Of a stretch of 64,000 nucleotides of DNA, positions 27,140-36,924 are shown piece by piece. A model generated the notes under the pieces. That model was not told the DNA's origin. It saw nothing but the letters and a program-made list of their open reading frames with translations, and made no database searches. Position numbers and translations under genes: made by a program. The stretch covers positions 1,054,001 through 1,118,000 of the forward strand of contig OZ252114.1 in assembly GCA_965248635.1 (NCBI GenBank). The letters are read 5' to 3'. Within the stretch, counting starts at the first letter, position 1. Each line of letters opens with the position of its first letter. The stretch is from CBDAPI01 sp965248635. GTDB lineage: Bacteria; Acidobacteriota; UBA6911; RPQK01; CBDAPI01.

Positions 27140-28219
27140 TTGCAGTTCCCTGCGGCCTGCGGGCCGGACCCTGAGCCCCCCCAGCTGAAAACGATCAAAG
27201 AGGCACTGGAGAGGTTTGTCGAGGATAAGAGCGGTGGTGTCGACGGCCGAGCCCGTTTCTTTGACATCTCACAGGAAGCTCGCGAGCGCCTGGGGAGAAT
27301 GATGAAGGTCCCCGCCTCGGATATCGGTTTCCTGGGGAGCTGTTCCGATGCAATCAATCAGGTCTGCTGGTCGCTGCCCTGGCAGGAAGGCGACAACGTG
27401 GTCATCAATGACCTCGATTACCCGACCATGATCTATCCCTTCGCTCGCCTGGAGTCACGGTATGGAGTGGAAGTGCGGTTCGTCAGGAGTCGAGACTTCG
27501 ATCTCTCCACGCGAGACTTCGCAGCAGCGATTGACCGCCGCACTCGCCTGGTCCCTGTCAGTCACGTCAGCTATCTGACGGGACTGCGCCATGACCTTCA
27601 TGCCCTTGCAAAGGTCGCCCATCGAAACGGGGCTGCGATTCTCACCGACGTCTCCCACTCGCTGGGCGTCGTTCCGCTCGATCTGGCTGACATCGACTTC
27701 TCAGTTTGCTGCACCTATAAGTGGCTCCTGGGCATTCACGGCCTGGGCATCTTTCATTGGAACCGGCGGCTTCAGCCACACTTCGACCCCCTGTTCATAG
27801 GCGAGGCCTCAGTTGAGGAGCATCCGCCCATTTCTGATCCAACCCGGATCGCCCCCAGGAAGGACGCCAGCCGGGTCACGGTTGGAAATCAGTCCTGGGT
27901 GAGTCTTTATGCTCTTGTCAACGGACTCCGCTACCTCGAGGCACTGGGCAGCGAACAGGTGTACGATCATGTCCTCCGCCTGGCCGCCCTGGCTCGGGCA
28001 CGTCTCCACGCACTTGGCCTGGAGGTGATCACCCCTGCCGAAACCGGGCGTCACGCCGGCAACGTGGCGTTCCGCTGCGAAGAATGGCAAGGGCTCTCGG
28101 ATCGGCTCACGCGAGCCCGAATCCTGGTCTGGTGGGGACAGGGTCGAATCCGAGTCTCTCCGTTTGTCTATAACGATGAGGAGGACCTGGAGACTCTGGT
28201 CGATTTTCTGAGAGACTGA
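27140..28219 (+). CDS. Class V aminotransferase-fold PLP enzyme
   Basis: A 359-residue protein of the cysteine desulfurase / isopenicillin epimerase-like group. It has GFLGSCSDAINQVCWSLPW (PLP phosphate cup), VSHVSYLTGLRHDL, LTDVSHSLGVVPLDL and the Schiff-base lysine in CCTYKWLLGIHG. The only start codon in frame is TTG at 27140, directly after a TAG at 27125, so the N-terminus is short: LQFPAACGPDPEPP stands where family members have a longer ...LNxGxxGPxP segment. It could be a slightly truncated but complete enzyme. Substrate unknown: elimination, desulfuration or transamination of an amino acid. Confidence 0.8.
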   Translation: MQFPAACGPDPEPPQLKTIKEALERFVEDKSGGVDGRARFFDISQEARERLGRMMKVPASDIGFLGSCSDAINQVCWSLPWQEGDNVVINDLDYPTMIYPFARLESRYGVEVRFVRSRDFDLSTRDFAAAIDRRTRLVPVSHVSYLTGLRHDLHALAKVAHRNGAAILTDVSHSLGVVPLDLADIDFSVCCTYKWLLGIHGLGIFHWNRRLQPHFDPLFIGEASVEEHPPISDPTRIAPRKDASRVTVGNQSWVSLYALVNGLRYLEALGSEQVYDHVLRLAALARARLHALGLEVITPAETGRHAGNVAFRCEEWQGLSDRLTRARILVWWGQGRIRVSPFVYNDEEDLETLVDFLRD

Positions 28220-28390
28220 TGGGCTGAAAAGGAGCCGGTAGAGCGTTAGCGACCGGAGAAGAATCGAGATCTGGAAGTTGACTTTCAACCGGATCTCACA
28301 GATCATAATCACGCCCTCGGAAGTGCCGTGGTTCCGGGATTTGGATGCGGAGCGAAGGATCAAGTTCTTCTGCGGTAAACATAGTACGTA

Positions 28391-30178
28391 ATGGAATTAT
28401 TGAGCCACGACATTCTGATCGTGGGTGGTGGCGGAGCCGGTTTGCGGGCGGCCATCGCCATTGGCGAAGAGAACCCCAGCTTGAGTGTTGGTGTCGTTTC
28501 AAAAGTGTACCCGATGCGCTCGCACACGGTCTCTGCGGAGGGTGGCGCAGCCGCGGTCGTCAAGTCCAACGACAGCCTGGACCAGCACGCCTACGACACC
28601 ATATCCGGCGCCGATTGGATGGCCGACCAGGATGCGGTTGAAGCTTTTGTCAAGGAAGCTCCCAGAGAGATGACTCAGCTCGAGCACTGGGGATGCCCCT
28701 GGAGCCGCCAGCCTGACGGGAGCGTGGCGGTACGGCCCTTCGGCGGTATGAAGATTGAGCGGACCTGGTTCGCCGCCGACAAGACCGGGTTCCACATGCT
28801 CCACACACTCTTTCAGACGGCGCTGAAGTTCAACAACATCACCCGCTACGACGAATGGTTCGTGACCAAGCTGCTCACTTACGATGGGCGCTGTCAGGGC
28901 GTGGCGGCGCTGGAGCTGCGCACGGGCCAGATGCGTCCGATCGCAGGCAGGGCAGTGATTGTCTGCACTGGTGGAGGGGGACGGATTTTTCCCTTCACGA
29001 CCAACGCGGCCATCAAGTCAGGCGACGGCATGGCGCTGGCCTACCGAGCCGGTGTTCCCCTCAAGGATATGGAGTTTATCCAGTACCACCCTACGGGCCT
29101 GCCGGGAACGGGAATCCTCATTACCGAGGCCTCCCGAGGCGAGGGCGGCATCCTGGTGAACAAGGAAGGATACCGTTATCTCCAGGATTACGACCTGGGG
29201 CAGCCGCTCGACATCAACGACCCCGGACACCCGCAGAAAAGGTCGATGGAACTCGGGCCGAGAGACCGCCTGTCTCAGGCCTTCATCAAGGAACGGGAGA
29301 AGGGCCACACGATTGAAGGACCCTACGGTGATTATGTGCATCTGGACCTCCGCCATATGGGGGAGAAAAAGATCTCCAAGAAGATTCCTTTCGTGCGTGA
29401 ATTGTGCCGCAACTATGTGGGGATCGACCCCGTGGACGAGCTGATCCCCGTGCGTCCCGTAGTTCACTACATGATGGGCGGAGTGCACACCAATATCGAT
29501 GGAGAGACTCCGCTGGCGGGATTGTTCGCAGCAGGCGAGTGTGCCTGCGTGAGCATCAACGGGGCCAACCGGCTTGGTTCCAACTCGCTCACTGAGCTGC
29601 TGGTGTTCGGGGCGAGGGCGGCGAGGGCGGCGGTTCGGTTCCATGCCCGGCATGACAGCATTGCGGCTGAGGAAATCCAGGCTCAGGCCCAAGCCGAACA
29701 AAAACGAATTCGGGAACAGTTCTTTCAGCCGAAAGGTGGCAAGGAAACCATCGCTGGGCTTCGAGCGGAACTGACTCATCAGATGGAAATTGGGGCCGGC
29801 ATCTATCGGAACGAAGGTGCGTTGCAAGAAACCTGCGTCCACCTTCGGGAACTGAAGGAACGGTTCCTCCAGGTCGAGCTGGCGGACCACAGCCTGACCT
29901 TCAATACAGAACTGACGGCCGCCCTGGAACTGGAATATATGATCGACGTGGCCCAGGCGGTTGCCCACAGCGCCTTGATGCGGACCGAATCGCGCGGCTC
30001 CCATCAACGTACGGATCATCCCCAGCGTAATGATGAGAAGTTCCTCAAACATTCACTGGCTTATCAGACCGAGAGTGATCCGCGCATCGAATATCTTGAC
30101 GTTGTAGTAACCCGCTGGCCTCCTGGAGAACGCAAGTATGGCAATCCGGCCGGTGATGAAGAGCGAGAAGGGGATTGA
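28391..30178 (+). CDS. frdA: Fumarate reductase flavoprotein subunit FrdA
   Basis: A 595-residue flavoprotein very close in pattern to E. coli FrdA. It has the dinucleotide fold VGGGGAGLRAAIA, then YPMRSHTVSAEGGAAA (covalent FAD histidine), then GCPWSRQPDGSVAVRPFGG. The active-site segments QYHPTGLPGTGILITEASRGEGG and HYMMGGVHT and the C-terminal RTESRGSHQRTDHP follow. It reduces fumarate to succinate (or the reverse) using electrons from FrdB. The order frdABCD matches quinol:fumarate reductases. The C-terminus overlaps a TTG in front of frdB. Confidence 0.94.
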   Translation: MELLSHDILIVGGGGAGLRAAIAIGEENPSLSVGVVSKVYPMRSHTVSAEGGAAAVVKSNDSLDQHAYDTISGADWMADQDAVEAFVKEAPREMTQLEHWGCPWSRQPDGSVAVRPFGGMKIERTWFAADKTGFHMLHTLFQTALKFNNITRYDEWFVTKLLTYDGRCQGVAALELRTGQMRPIAGRAVIVCTGGGGRIFPFTTNAAIKSGDGMALAYRAGVPLKDMEFIQYHPTGLPGTGILITEASRGEGGILVNKEGYRYLQDYDLGQPLDINDPGHPQKRSMELGPRDRLSQAFIKEREKGHTIEGPYGDYVHLDLRHMGEKKISKKIPFVRELCRNYVGIDPVDELIPVRPVVHYMMGGVHTNIDGETPLAGLFAAGECACVSINGANRLGSNSLTELLVFGARAARAAVRFHARHDSIAAEEIQAQAQAEQKRIREQFFQPKGGKETIAGLRAELTHQMEIGAGIYRNEGALQETCVHLRELKERFLQVELADHSLTFNTELTAALELEYMIDVAQAVAHSALMRTESRGSHQRTDHPQRNDEKFLKHSLAYQTESDPRIEYLDVVVTRWPPGERKYGNPAGDEEREGD

Positions 30179-30210
30179 CAGGAGGAGGGGTGCAGACCAC
30201 CCGTGAGCTT

Positions 30211-30957
30211 ATGCCAGAAGAGACAGTGACGTTAGAAGTCTTCCGCTATCGGCCTGAGGAGGAAGACCATCCCCAATACCAGAAGTATCAGGTCCCCTTC
30301 CGCAAGGACTGGGTGGTGCTCGACGCGCTTAATTACATCAAGGACCAGATCGACGGAACGCTTTCCTATCGCTGGTCCTGCCGCATGGGTGTTTGCGGAA
30401 GCTGCGGGATGATGGTCAATGGCGACCCCAAGCTCACCTGTGCCACTTTTCTGCGAGACTATTATCCGAACCCGATTCGAGTCGACCCGCTCAACTACTT
30501 TCCCGTGATCCGGGATCTGATTATTAACATGGAGGACTTCCTGCACAAGCTGGACGAGGTGCAGCCGTGGCTCATCCCCAAAGAAGAAAAGGCTGTCGAG
30601 GAGGGTGAGTACCTGCAGGCGCCGGCGGAACTGGCCCGCTACAAACAATTCAGCATGTGTATCAACTGCATGCTCTGCTACGCAGCCTGTCCGGTGTACG
30701 GTCTGAATCCAGAGTTTCTGGGACCTGCAGCCATCGCTCTGGCCCAGCGCTACAACCTGGACTCGCGCGACGGCGGGGCCAAGGAGCGGGCTGAGGTGAT
30801 TTTTCAAGACGAGGGGATCTGGGAGTGCACGTTCGTAGGAGACTGCACGCGGGTCTGCCCGAAGAATGTCGATCCAGCCGGGGCCATCCAGCAGGCTAAA
30901 GTCACGCACACCACGCAGTGGATGAAGGAAGTACTGATGCCGTGGGGGGACAGCTAG
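30211..30957 (+). CDS. frdB: Fumarate reductase iron-sulfur subunit FrdB
   Basis: A 248-residue protein with the [2Fe-2S] motif SCRMGVCGSCGMMVNG, then CINCMLCYAACPVYG and CTFVGDCTRVCPKNVDP for the [4Fe-4S] and [3Fe-4S] clusters. The start MPEETVTLEVFRYRP lines up with the E. coli FrdB start. An in-frame TTG at 30175 overlaps the frdA stop (TTGA) and could be an alternative start. FrdB passes electrons from the membrane quinol site to FrdA. Confidence 0.93.
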   Translation: MPEETVTLEVFRYRPEEEDHPQYQKYQVPFRKDWVVLDALNYIKDQIDGTLSYRWSCRMGVCGSCGMMVNGDPKLTCATFLRDYYPNPIRVDPLNYFPVIRDLIINMEDFLHKLDEVQPWLIPKEEKAVEEGEYLQAPAELARYKQFSMCINCMLCYAACPVYGLNPEFLGPAAIALAQRYNLDSRDGGAKERAEVIFQDEGIWECTFVGDCTRVCPKNVDPAGAIQQAKVTHTTQWMKEVLMPWGDS

Positions 30958-31050
30958 TGCAACTCGTCATCAGTTCTGATCAGGGGTCAGGATTTGTGCC
31001 GAGCAGCACTAAACTTCGGAAATCGGACTCTTCCCGGGTGTGAAGCAGAC

Positions 31051-31476
31051 ATGACCCACGAAACGGCTAAGACCAAGGGCGCGCCAGCCACGAAGACCAG
31101 GGAATACCTGCGCCCCATGCCCGCCACCTGGTGGCTCAGGCGCAAGACCCACTTTCTGTTCATGGTTCGTGAACTGACTTGCGTGGCGGTCGGAGGATAC
31201 GCCGTATTGCTCCTGGTCCTGGCCGCCTCAGCCCACGAGCGGGATTCGTTTCACTCCCTCTTTGTGTGGCTGAAGGAATCTCGACTGAGTATCGCTGTGC
31301 ACTCTGTCGCACTGCCGATGGTCGTATATCACAGTGTCACCTGGTTCAACCTGACGCCGAAGGTCGTGGTCGTCTGGCGAGGGGAAGAGCGGTTGAACCC
31401 ACTCCTGATCGCCGGCTCGAACTATGTAGCGTGGCTCGTTGTGTCGATTCTGATCGCCTGGATTGTGCTGGAGTAA
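31051..31476 (+). CDS. frdC: Fumarate reductase membrane anchor subunit FrdC
   Basis: A 141-residue membrane protein with three hydrophobic helices. It begins MTHETAKTKGAPATKTREYLRP and contains PATWWLRRKTHFLFMVREL before helix 1, the conserved FrdC N-terminal pattern. HSVALPMVVYHSVTWFNLTPK lies in helix 2. FrdC and FrdD together hold the menaquinol site; this class lacks haem b. A short 90-base gap after frdB contains no other gene. Confidence 0.9.
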   Translation: MTHETAKTKGAPATKTREYLRPMPATWWLRRKTHFLFMVRELTCVAVGGYAVLLLVLAASAHERDSFHSLFVWLKESRLSIAVHSVALPMVVYHSVTWFNLTPKVVVVWRGEERLNPLLIAGSNYVAWLVVSILIAWIVLE

Positions 31477-31481
31477 AGCCA

Positions 31482-31817
31482 ATGGCCAAATCAAACGAGC
31501 CAGCCTTTTGGTCGCTGTTTTCCGCAGGGGGGGTAGTTGCCGCCCTCTTCGTCCCGATCACCCTGATCCTGACCGGCATGGCTGTGCGCGCGAGTTGGAT
31601 TCGAGAGGACGATCTGTTTACTTTGATCCATCACCCCCTGACGCGACTGTATCTGTTCGTGCTCATTTCACTCCCTCTGTTCCACTGGGCACACCGCTTT
31701 CGCTATGCCGCTAAGGATCTGGGTTTGAAAGGTCTTGGTGTTGTGTTGCCGATCGTTTGTTACGGGGCAGCGATTCTAGGCACAGGCGCGGCCGTGTTCT
31801 TCCTAGTACGGCTCTAG
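31482..31817 (+). CDS. frdD: Fumarate reductase membrane anchor subunit FrdD
   Basis: A 111-residue membrane protein with three helices, beginning MAKSNEPAFWSLFSAGGVVAAL, close to E. coli FrdD (SDEPVFWGLFGAGG). It lies 5 bases after frdC. HPLTRLYLFVLISLPLFHWAHRFRYAAKDL is the typical middle of FrdD. Its TAG stop (31815-31817) is part of the CTAG at the end of a MITE, so the present C-terminus (FFLVRL) may differ by a few residues from the ancestral one. The length is close to the family norm of about 119. Confidence 0.9.
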   Translation: MAKSNEPAFWSLFSAGGVVAALFVPITLILTGMAVRASWIREDDLFTLIHHPLTRLYLFVLISLPLFHWAHRFRYAAKDLGLKGLGVVLPIVCYGAAILGTGAAVFFLVRL

Positions 31818-31978
31818 TGTACTGTCTCGGAAGTTCGCGGGGTTAATTCGGGATGGATTTTCGTCGCCAGTGAGGCGCGTGACGCAGGAATGCCGGGAGC
31901 CTTCCGAGGTAGCGCAACAAAGCTGTCGGCGAAAAGACGCCCGAAGTAGCGGCGTGAACTTCCGGGACAGTGCACTAG
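31814..31978 (+). mobile_element. 165-bp MITE, copy A
   Basis: A non-coding element bounded by CTAG on both sides, with imperfect terminal inverted repeats TGTACTGTCTCGGAAGTTC and GAACTTCCGGGACAGTGCA. A second copy of exactly the same length lies inverted at 60410-60574, about 90% identical by eye, with a different left arm. The CTAG ends fit a 4-bp target duplication as made by IS5-type elements (inference). The left CTAG supplies the stop codon of frdD. Confidence 0.85.
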
Positions 31979-32089
31979 TCCATCTCGCCATAAGCTCTGA
32001 GGTCTCCCACTTTCAGGAATTCGAGCTACACTTTTTTTCCAATAGCTGTTCGAGTATTCACTGCAAGTCAGGGTTCCAAAACGGGTCAC

Positions 32090-33294
32090 ATGGAAACCAG
32101 GGATTGGAACCGCATCAGGGAACTGTTCGATCGCGCCCTTCAATGTGGGCCCGAGGAGCGCCTTGACTTCCTTCGCAGGACGTCGAGCGATGACGCGTGG
32201 CTGGCCGCAGAAGTGGAATCCCTGCCGGCCGTCAGCCAGCCTTCGGGCAGGGAGGTTCTCCGGGCTGCTCACAAGACAGCTGCGGTGCGACAGCTAATGC
32301 CCATGACCTTCGATGCCGACGTCGGGCCGTACCGTATTGTGAGAGCAGTTCGGCAGGGTGAAACCGGCACAGTTTACCTGGCCTGGCAGCGCAATTCCGA
32401 TTTCGGGGAGTCGGTTCTCATCCGAATCATCAGACCGGACTACGTCACTTCTGACTTCACCCGGAGAATCGGGAAGCTCTGCCGGATCTTGAGCGACCTC
32501 GATCACCCGGACATTGCCAGGGTACTGGACGGCGGGGTCACCGAAGCAGGCTTTCCCTACGTCGTGACGGAGGACTTATCTGGTGAGCCCCTGGATCGGT
32601 ACTGTGACCGCTGGGAACTTTCCATCCGGGAGCGGCTGGGCTTTTTACAAGAATCTGCCGGGCTGTCGAGTGCCTCCACCAGCGGTCGATCCTGCACCGG
32701 GACCTGAGACCGGGCAACATTCTGGTGACACGAGACGGCTCTCCCAGAGTTCTGGGCGTTGGCATGGCCAGCTTTCTAGGACCCCGGCCTGCCTGGCCAA
32801 CCGGCAAGGCGCTGCTTTGGAGAGCGACTGGCCCTGTACCCAGCAAGCTTGAACGGGACACCGAGAGTGAGGCCTCCGTGGCCAACGACGTGTATGCGCT
32901 TGGAACCATTCTCTACGAACTCCTGTGCGCGCATCGACCTGACACGCCGAGCCCGACGAGCCCTGTTCCCACCGACGGTCAGCCACAGGAGCATCCGGAG
33001 CCCCCCAGTTCTATGATGACGCGCCGCGTGGTTCTGGAAGTGAAGAACCTCAGCGTCCTGGTGACTCCCGAGCGGGTCTGCCGCGGCAGAGGCTGCAGCC
33101 TCAAGGAACTGCGCTCACAAATCCGAGGAAACCTGGATTCCATTGCACTGAAGGCTCTTCGAAAGAACGCGGCGGAGCGCTACGAATCGGCGGCAAAGCT
33201 GGCGGAAGACATTGAACGGCATCTGGTCGACTCTCCCGTATCAAGTGTCCCAGCCAGGCTCTTCTCGCGAGTCCGAAGCCTGCTGCAGATGTAG
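32090..33294 (+). pseudogene. Degenerate serine/threonine kinase homologue, frameshifted
   Basis: The N-terminus (RDWNRIRELFDRALQCGPEER and DAWLAAEVESLPA) is the segment that precedes the kinase domain in many acidobacterial Ser/Thr kinases. The kinase domain follows (YRIVRAVRQGETGTVYLAW), with the ATP lysine replaced by Arg (ESVLIRIIRPD). The frame breaks at a GGG run (32638-32640); adding one base gives GLFTRICRAVECLHQ and ILHRDLRPGNILV, the catalytic loop. The DFG motif is LGV, so magnesium binding is lost. The rest (NDVYALGTILYELLCAHRPDTP to LLQM) ends without a membrane helix. It is either a pseudokinase or a dying gene. Confidence 0.8.
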
Positions 33295-33313
33295 GGCAGG
33301 TTCCAGACCTGGA

Positions 33314-33363
33314 AGTGGGAGGCGCCTTGAGGCGGCGACGTCGCAGCCCCAGGCCCCTCCCAC
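33314..33363. repeat. Nested palindromic repeat
   Basis: GTGGGAGG (33315-33322) and CCTCCCAC (33356-33363) form the outer arms. Inside are CGCC-TTGA-GGCG (33323-33334) and the palindrome GCGACGTCGC (33334-33343). The outer arms and the CGACGT core resemble the large palindromes at 36646 and 36821, so this may be a shorter member of the same repeat family. It lies between the kinase-like gene and the sulfatase. Confidence 0.55.
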
Positions 33364-33374
33364 ACTCCGAGTCT

Positions 33375-34823
33375 TCAATCTTCCATTTTGTAATCCGGAT
33401 TGGGTGTAGGCATCTGAGCCTGCATCTTCTGTCTCCAGTCGTGCAGGAGGCCTCTCAGCTCGTCCACCTTGTCGTGTCGGGTTCCGGCCAGGTCGTGCGC
33501 CTCTCCGATATCCTCGGCCAGATTGTAAAGCTCGACCCGGTTGTCCTCGTAGAATTCGACCAGTCGCCAATTCCCGGCCCGCACGGCTCCGTAGGGCGTG
33601 GCCCCTCCCTGGTGGTAGTGGGGGTAGTGCCAGAACAGGGCTTCCCGTCCCAGGCCCTTGGAGGAATCCTCCAGAATGGGGACCAGACTGACTCCATCGA
33701 CACTGCGGTTGTGCTCCGGATTCCCTTCCACTCCGGCCATCTCCAGAATCGTGGGGTAGTAGTCTACGTGCATGACGGGCTGGCTGGAGACAGAGCCGGG
33801 CGATGTAACACCAGGCCATTGCACCAGGGTTGGAACCCGGACACCCCCCTCATAAACCGATCCCTTGCCGGCGCGAAGGGGCGCATTGTTGGTGGGTCCG
33901 CCGTCTATCCAGGGTATGTCCAGCCCACCGTTGTCCCCGGTCATGATGATGACGGTGTTGTCCTCGATTTCCAGCTCTTTCAGTTTTGCCAGGATTCGAG
34001 CGACGCTCTCGTCCAGGCTGTGAAGCATTGCGGCATAGACCGGGTTCGTGTGCTGGGCATCGGGGTTCACCCGGGCCTCGTACTCTTCGACCAGTTCCGG
34101 TTTGCCTTCAATCGGGGTGTGTACAGCGTAATAGGGGAAGTAGAGAAAAAACGGATCCTCGGCCCACTGCTCAATGATTTTCAGCGCTTCGTCGGTGAGC
34201 CGGTCGGTCAGGTAATCGCCCTCCAGGCCTCCCGGCGGGAGTGGGTAAACCCGTCTCTTCCCTTTTTGATACGGGTGGAAATAGCTTCCCGGCAGCCCCC
34301 ACTCGTTCCCCCCGATGTTGATGTCGAAGCCGTGATCGTCCGGAAAATACTCCTGCAGATCGGGCTCCTGTCTCGGCATCAGATGCCACTTTCCGACATG
34401 GGCTGTTTTGTAGCCGGCCTCTTTCAGGGCTTCGGCAATGGAGACATGTCGATGCTCCAGGCGCATGGTCCAGTCCGGGACACTCAACTTAGCTCCAGGA
34501 GGGCCACGCCAGCCGGGAATCCAATCCGTCACATTGAGGTGGGCGGGATACATCCCCGTCATTATGGCAGCCCGGGAAGGAGAGCAGACTGTGCAGGCGG
34601 AGTAGCCGTTCGTAAACCTGAGGCTCTGGGAAGTGAGCCGGTCGATGCTGGGCGTCCGGTAGAAGTCACTGCCGTGCCCGCTGGCATCACGCCAGCCCCA
34701 GTCGTCCACCAGCAGGAAAATGAAGTTGGGGAGCTTTTCGGGTTGCGAGGAAGGGGTGCTGCAACCGACGCAGCAGAGAACTGAAGCGATCAGTAGAACG
34801 CGCAGGCTTTGAGGGGAGTTCAT
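33375..34823 (-). CDS. Sulfatase (formylglycine-type), lipoprotein signal
   Basis: A 482-residue type I sulfatase. The start at 34823 gives a lipoprotein-type signal (LRVLLIASVLCCVGC, Cys21). The formylglycine motif CSPSR (Cys80) is in YSACTVCSPSRAAIMTGMYP. The metal site starts VDDWGWRD, and GDNGGLDIPWIDGG and HVDYYPTILEMAG follow. It removes sulfate esters in the periplasm after Cys80 is oxidised by a formylglycine-generating enzyme or anSME. AAGGAG is 10 bases before the start and lies in the arm of the pre-16S processing stem, so expression may depend on rRNA processing. Confidence 0.92.
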   Translation of the reverse strand: MNSPQSLRVLLIASVLCCVGCSTPSSQPEKLPNFIFLLVDDWGWRDASGHGSDFYRTPSIDRLTSQSLRFTNGYSACTVCSPSRAAIMTGMYPAHLNVTDWIPGWRGPPGAKLSVPDWTMRLEHRHVSIAEALKEAGYKTAHVGKWHLMPRQEPDLQEYFPDDHGFDINIGGNEWGLPGSYFHPYQKGKRRVYPLPPGGLEGDYLTDRLTDEALKIIEQWAEDPFFLYFPYYAVHTPIEGKPELVEEYEARVNPDAQHTNPVYAAMLHSLDESVARILAKLKELEIEDNTVIIMTGDNGGLDIPWIDGGPTNNAPLRAGKGSVYEGGVRVPTLVQWPGVTSPGSVSSQPVMHVDYYPTILEMAGVEGNPEHNRSVDGVSLVPILEDSSKGLGREALFWHYPHYHQGGATPYGAVRAGNWRLVEFYEDNRVELYNLAEDIGEAHDLAGTRHDKVDELRGLLHDWRQKMQAQMPTPNPDYKMED

Positions 34824-34829
34824 TTCTAC

Positions 34830-34851
34830 AACGCTCCTTGACAACCAGACA
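34830..34851 (-). promoter_or_regulatory. 3' arm of the pre-16S rRNA processing stem, containing the sulfatase ribosome binding site
   Basis: This 22-base segment pairs along its whole length, with one G-U pair, to 36472-36493 upstream of the 16S gene. The pair encloses the complete 16S rRNA, as an RNase III substrate would. Within it, AAGGAG (34839-34834) is the sulfatase Shine-Dalgarno sequence. Confidence 0.8.
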
Positions 34852-34922
34852 ACCGAGTCCATGTTGGTTTTTGGATTGCTGCGAATCCGATTCCGTGAGT
34901 CGGATCGAAAATCCGCTTTGCT

Positions 34923-36458
<1,536 letters not shown>

Positions 36459-36471
36459 CTCTGGACCATGC

Positions 36472-36493
36472 TGTCTGGTTGTCAAAGAGCGTT
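36472..36493 (-). promoter_or_regulatory. 5' arm of the pre-16S processing stem with boxA-like antitermination site
   Basis: This segment of the 16S leader pairs with 34830-34851. It also contains GCTCTTTGACAA (36490-36479), which matches rrn boxA (TGCTCTTTAACAA in E. coli), the NusB/S10 site for transcription antitermination. Confidence 0.75.
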
Positions 36494-36532
36494 GCTCAGA
36501 GGCGCCCCGAAGGACTCTCTCGCAAACCGCTT

Positions 36533-36562
36533 ATTGTAACCCCCCTTCCCCCCCCAGTGCAA
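36533..36562 (-). promoter_or_regulatory. Putative rRNA promoter with G-rich spacer
   Basis: On the minus strand TTGCAC (36562-36557) and TACAAT (36538-36533) are 18 bases apart; the spacer contains runs of eight and six G. The start would lie about 65 bases before the 16S 5' end. The -10 fits well; the -35 fits only in TTG. Confidence 0.5.
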
Positions 36563-36645
36563 CCTCGGAGACTTCAAGAAAGGAACATGCAGAAAGGTGC
36601 TTGATCCCCATCTTGCGCTCCACCTTGGTTTCAAGCTTCCGAGGA

Positions 36646-36718
36646 GAGAGTGGGAGGGGGCTCAGGGCAGCGCGACGTTTAAATTCCCGAGCGCTGCCCT
36701 GAGCCTCCTCCCACTCTC
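36646..36718. repeat. Large palindrome 1 (28-bp stem, 17-base loop)
   Basis: The arms 36646-36673 and 36691-36718 are complementary at 28 positions with a single G-T. The loop GACGTTTAAATTCCCGA and the adjoining GCGC of the arms recur in reverse orientation in palindrome 2. No coding capacity is visible. Confidence 0.85.
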
Positions 36719-36820
36719 GGCTTACCACTACCAAGGTTCCCTACCTGAAGCGAGAAAGACAGGCTCGGGTCGGCAGGCCGGCTCAATCCTCCCGGTCGCG
36801 GCTCCGAGGCCCCGGGGGTC

Positions 36821-36897
36821 ATGAAAGTGGGAGGGGGCCCGGGGATGCGCTCGGGAATTTAAACGTCGCGCCTCCCCGGGCCCCCTCCCACTTTCAT
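36821..36897. repeat. Large palindrome 2 (perfect 25-bp stem, 27-base loop)
   Basis: The arms 36821-36845 and 36873-36897 are perfectly complementary. The loop holds GCTCGGGAATTTAAACGTCG, the reverse complement of the core of palindrome 1. The arms of both share GTGGGAGGGGGC before diverging. The 100 bases between the palindromes include GGTCGCGGCTCCGAGGCCCC, which has a near copy at 12815-12834. Confidence 0.85.
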
Positions 36898-36924
36898 TAG
36901 CGCCCAACATGGAACGTTGGGACG

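Noticed and set aside
28278..28309. TTGACT and CATAAT as a promoter for frdABCD
   Set aside because: The spacer is 20 bases, outside the usual range; I could not support it.
31814..31991. Small frames shared by the two MITE copies (…RKFTPLLRASFRRQLCCATS…) as a gene
   Set aside because: They cover the element from end to end, have no ribosome site, and differ by the MITE's own sequence changes; the repeat explains them.
32638..32650. Programmed -1 frameshift at CTTTTTA in the kinase-like gene
   Set aside because: The sequence does not fit the X-XXY-YYZ slippery pattern, and no downstream stimulator is obvious; a lost G is simpler.
34885..34905. ATCCGA/TCGGAT hairpin downstream of the 16S gene as its terminator
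   Set aside because: There is no T-run after it; it is part of the 16S trailer.
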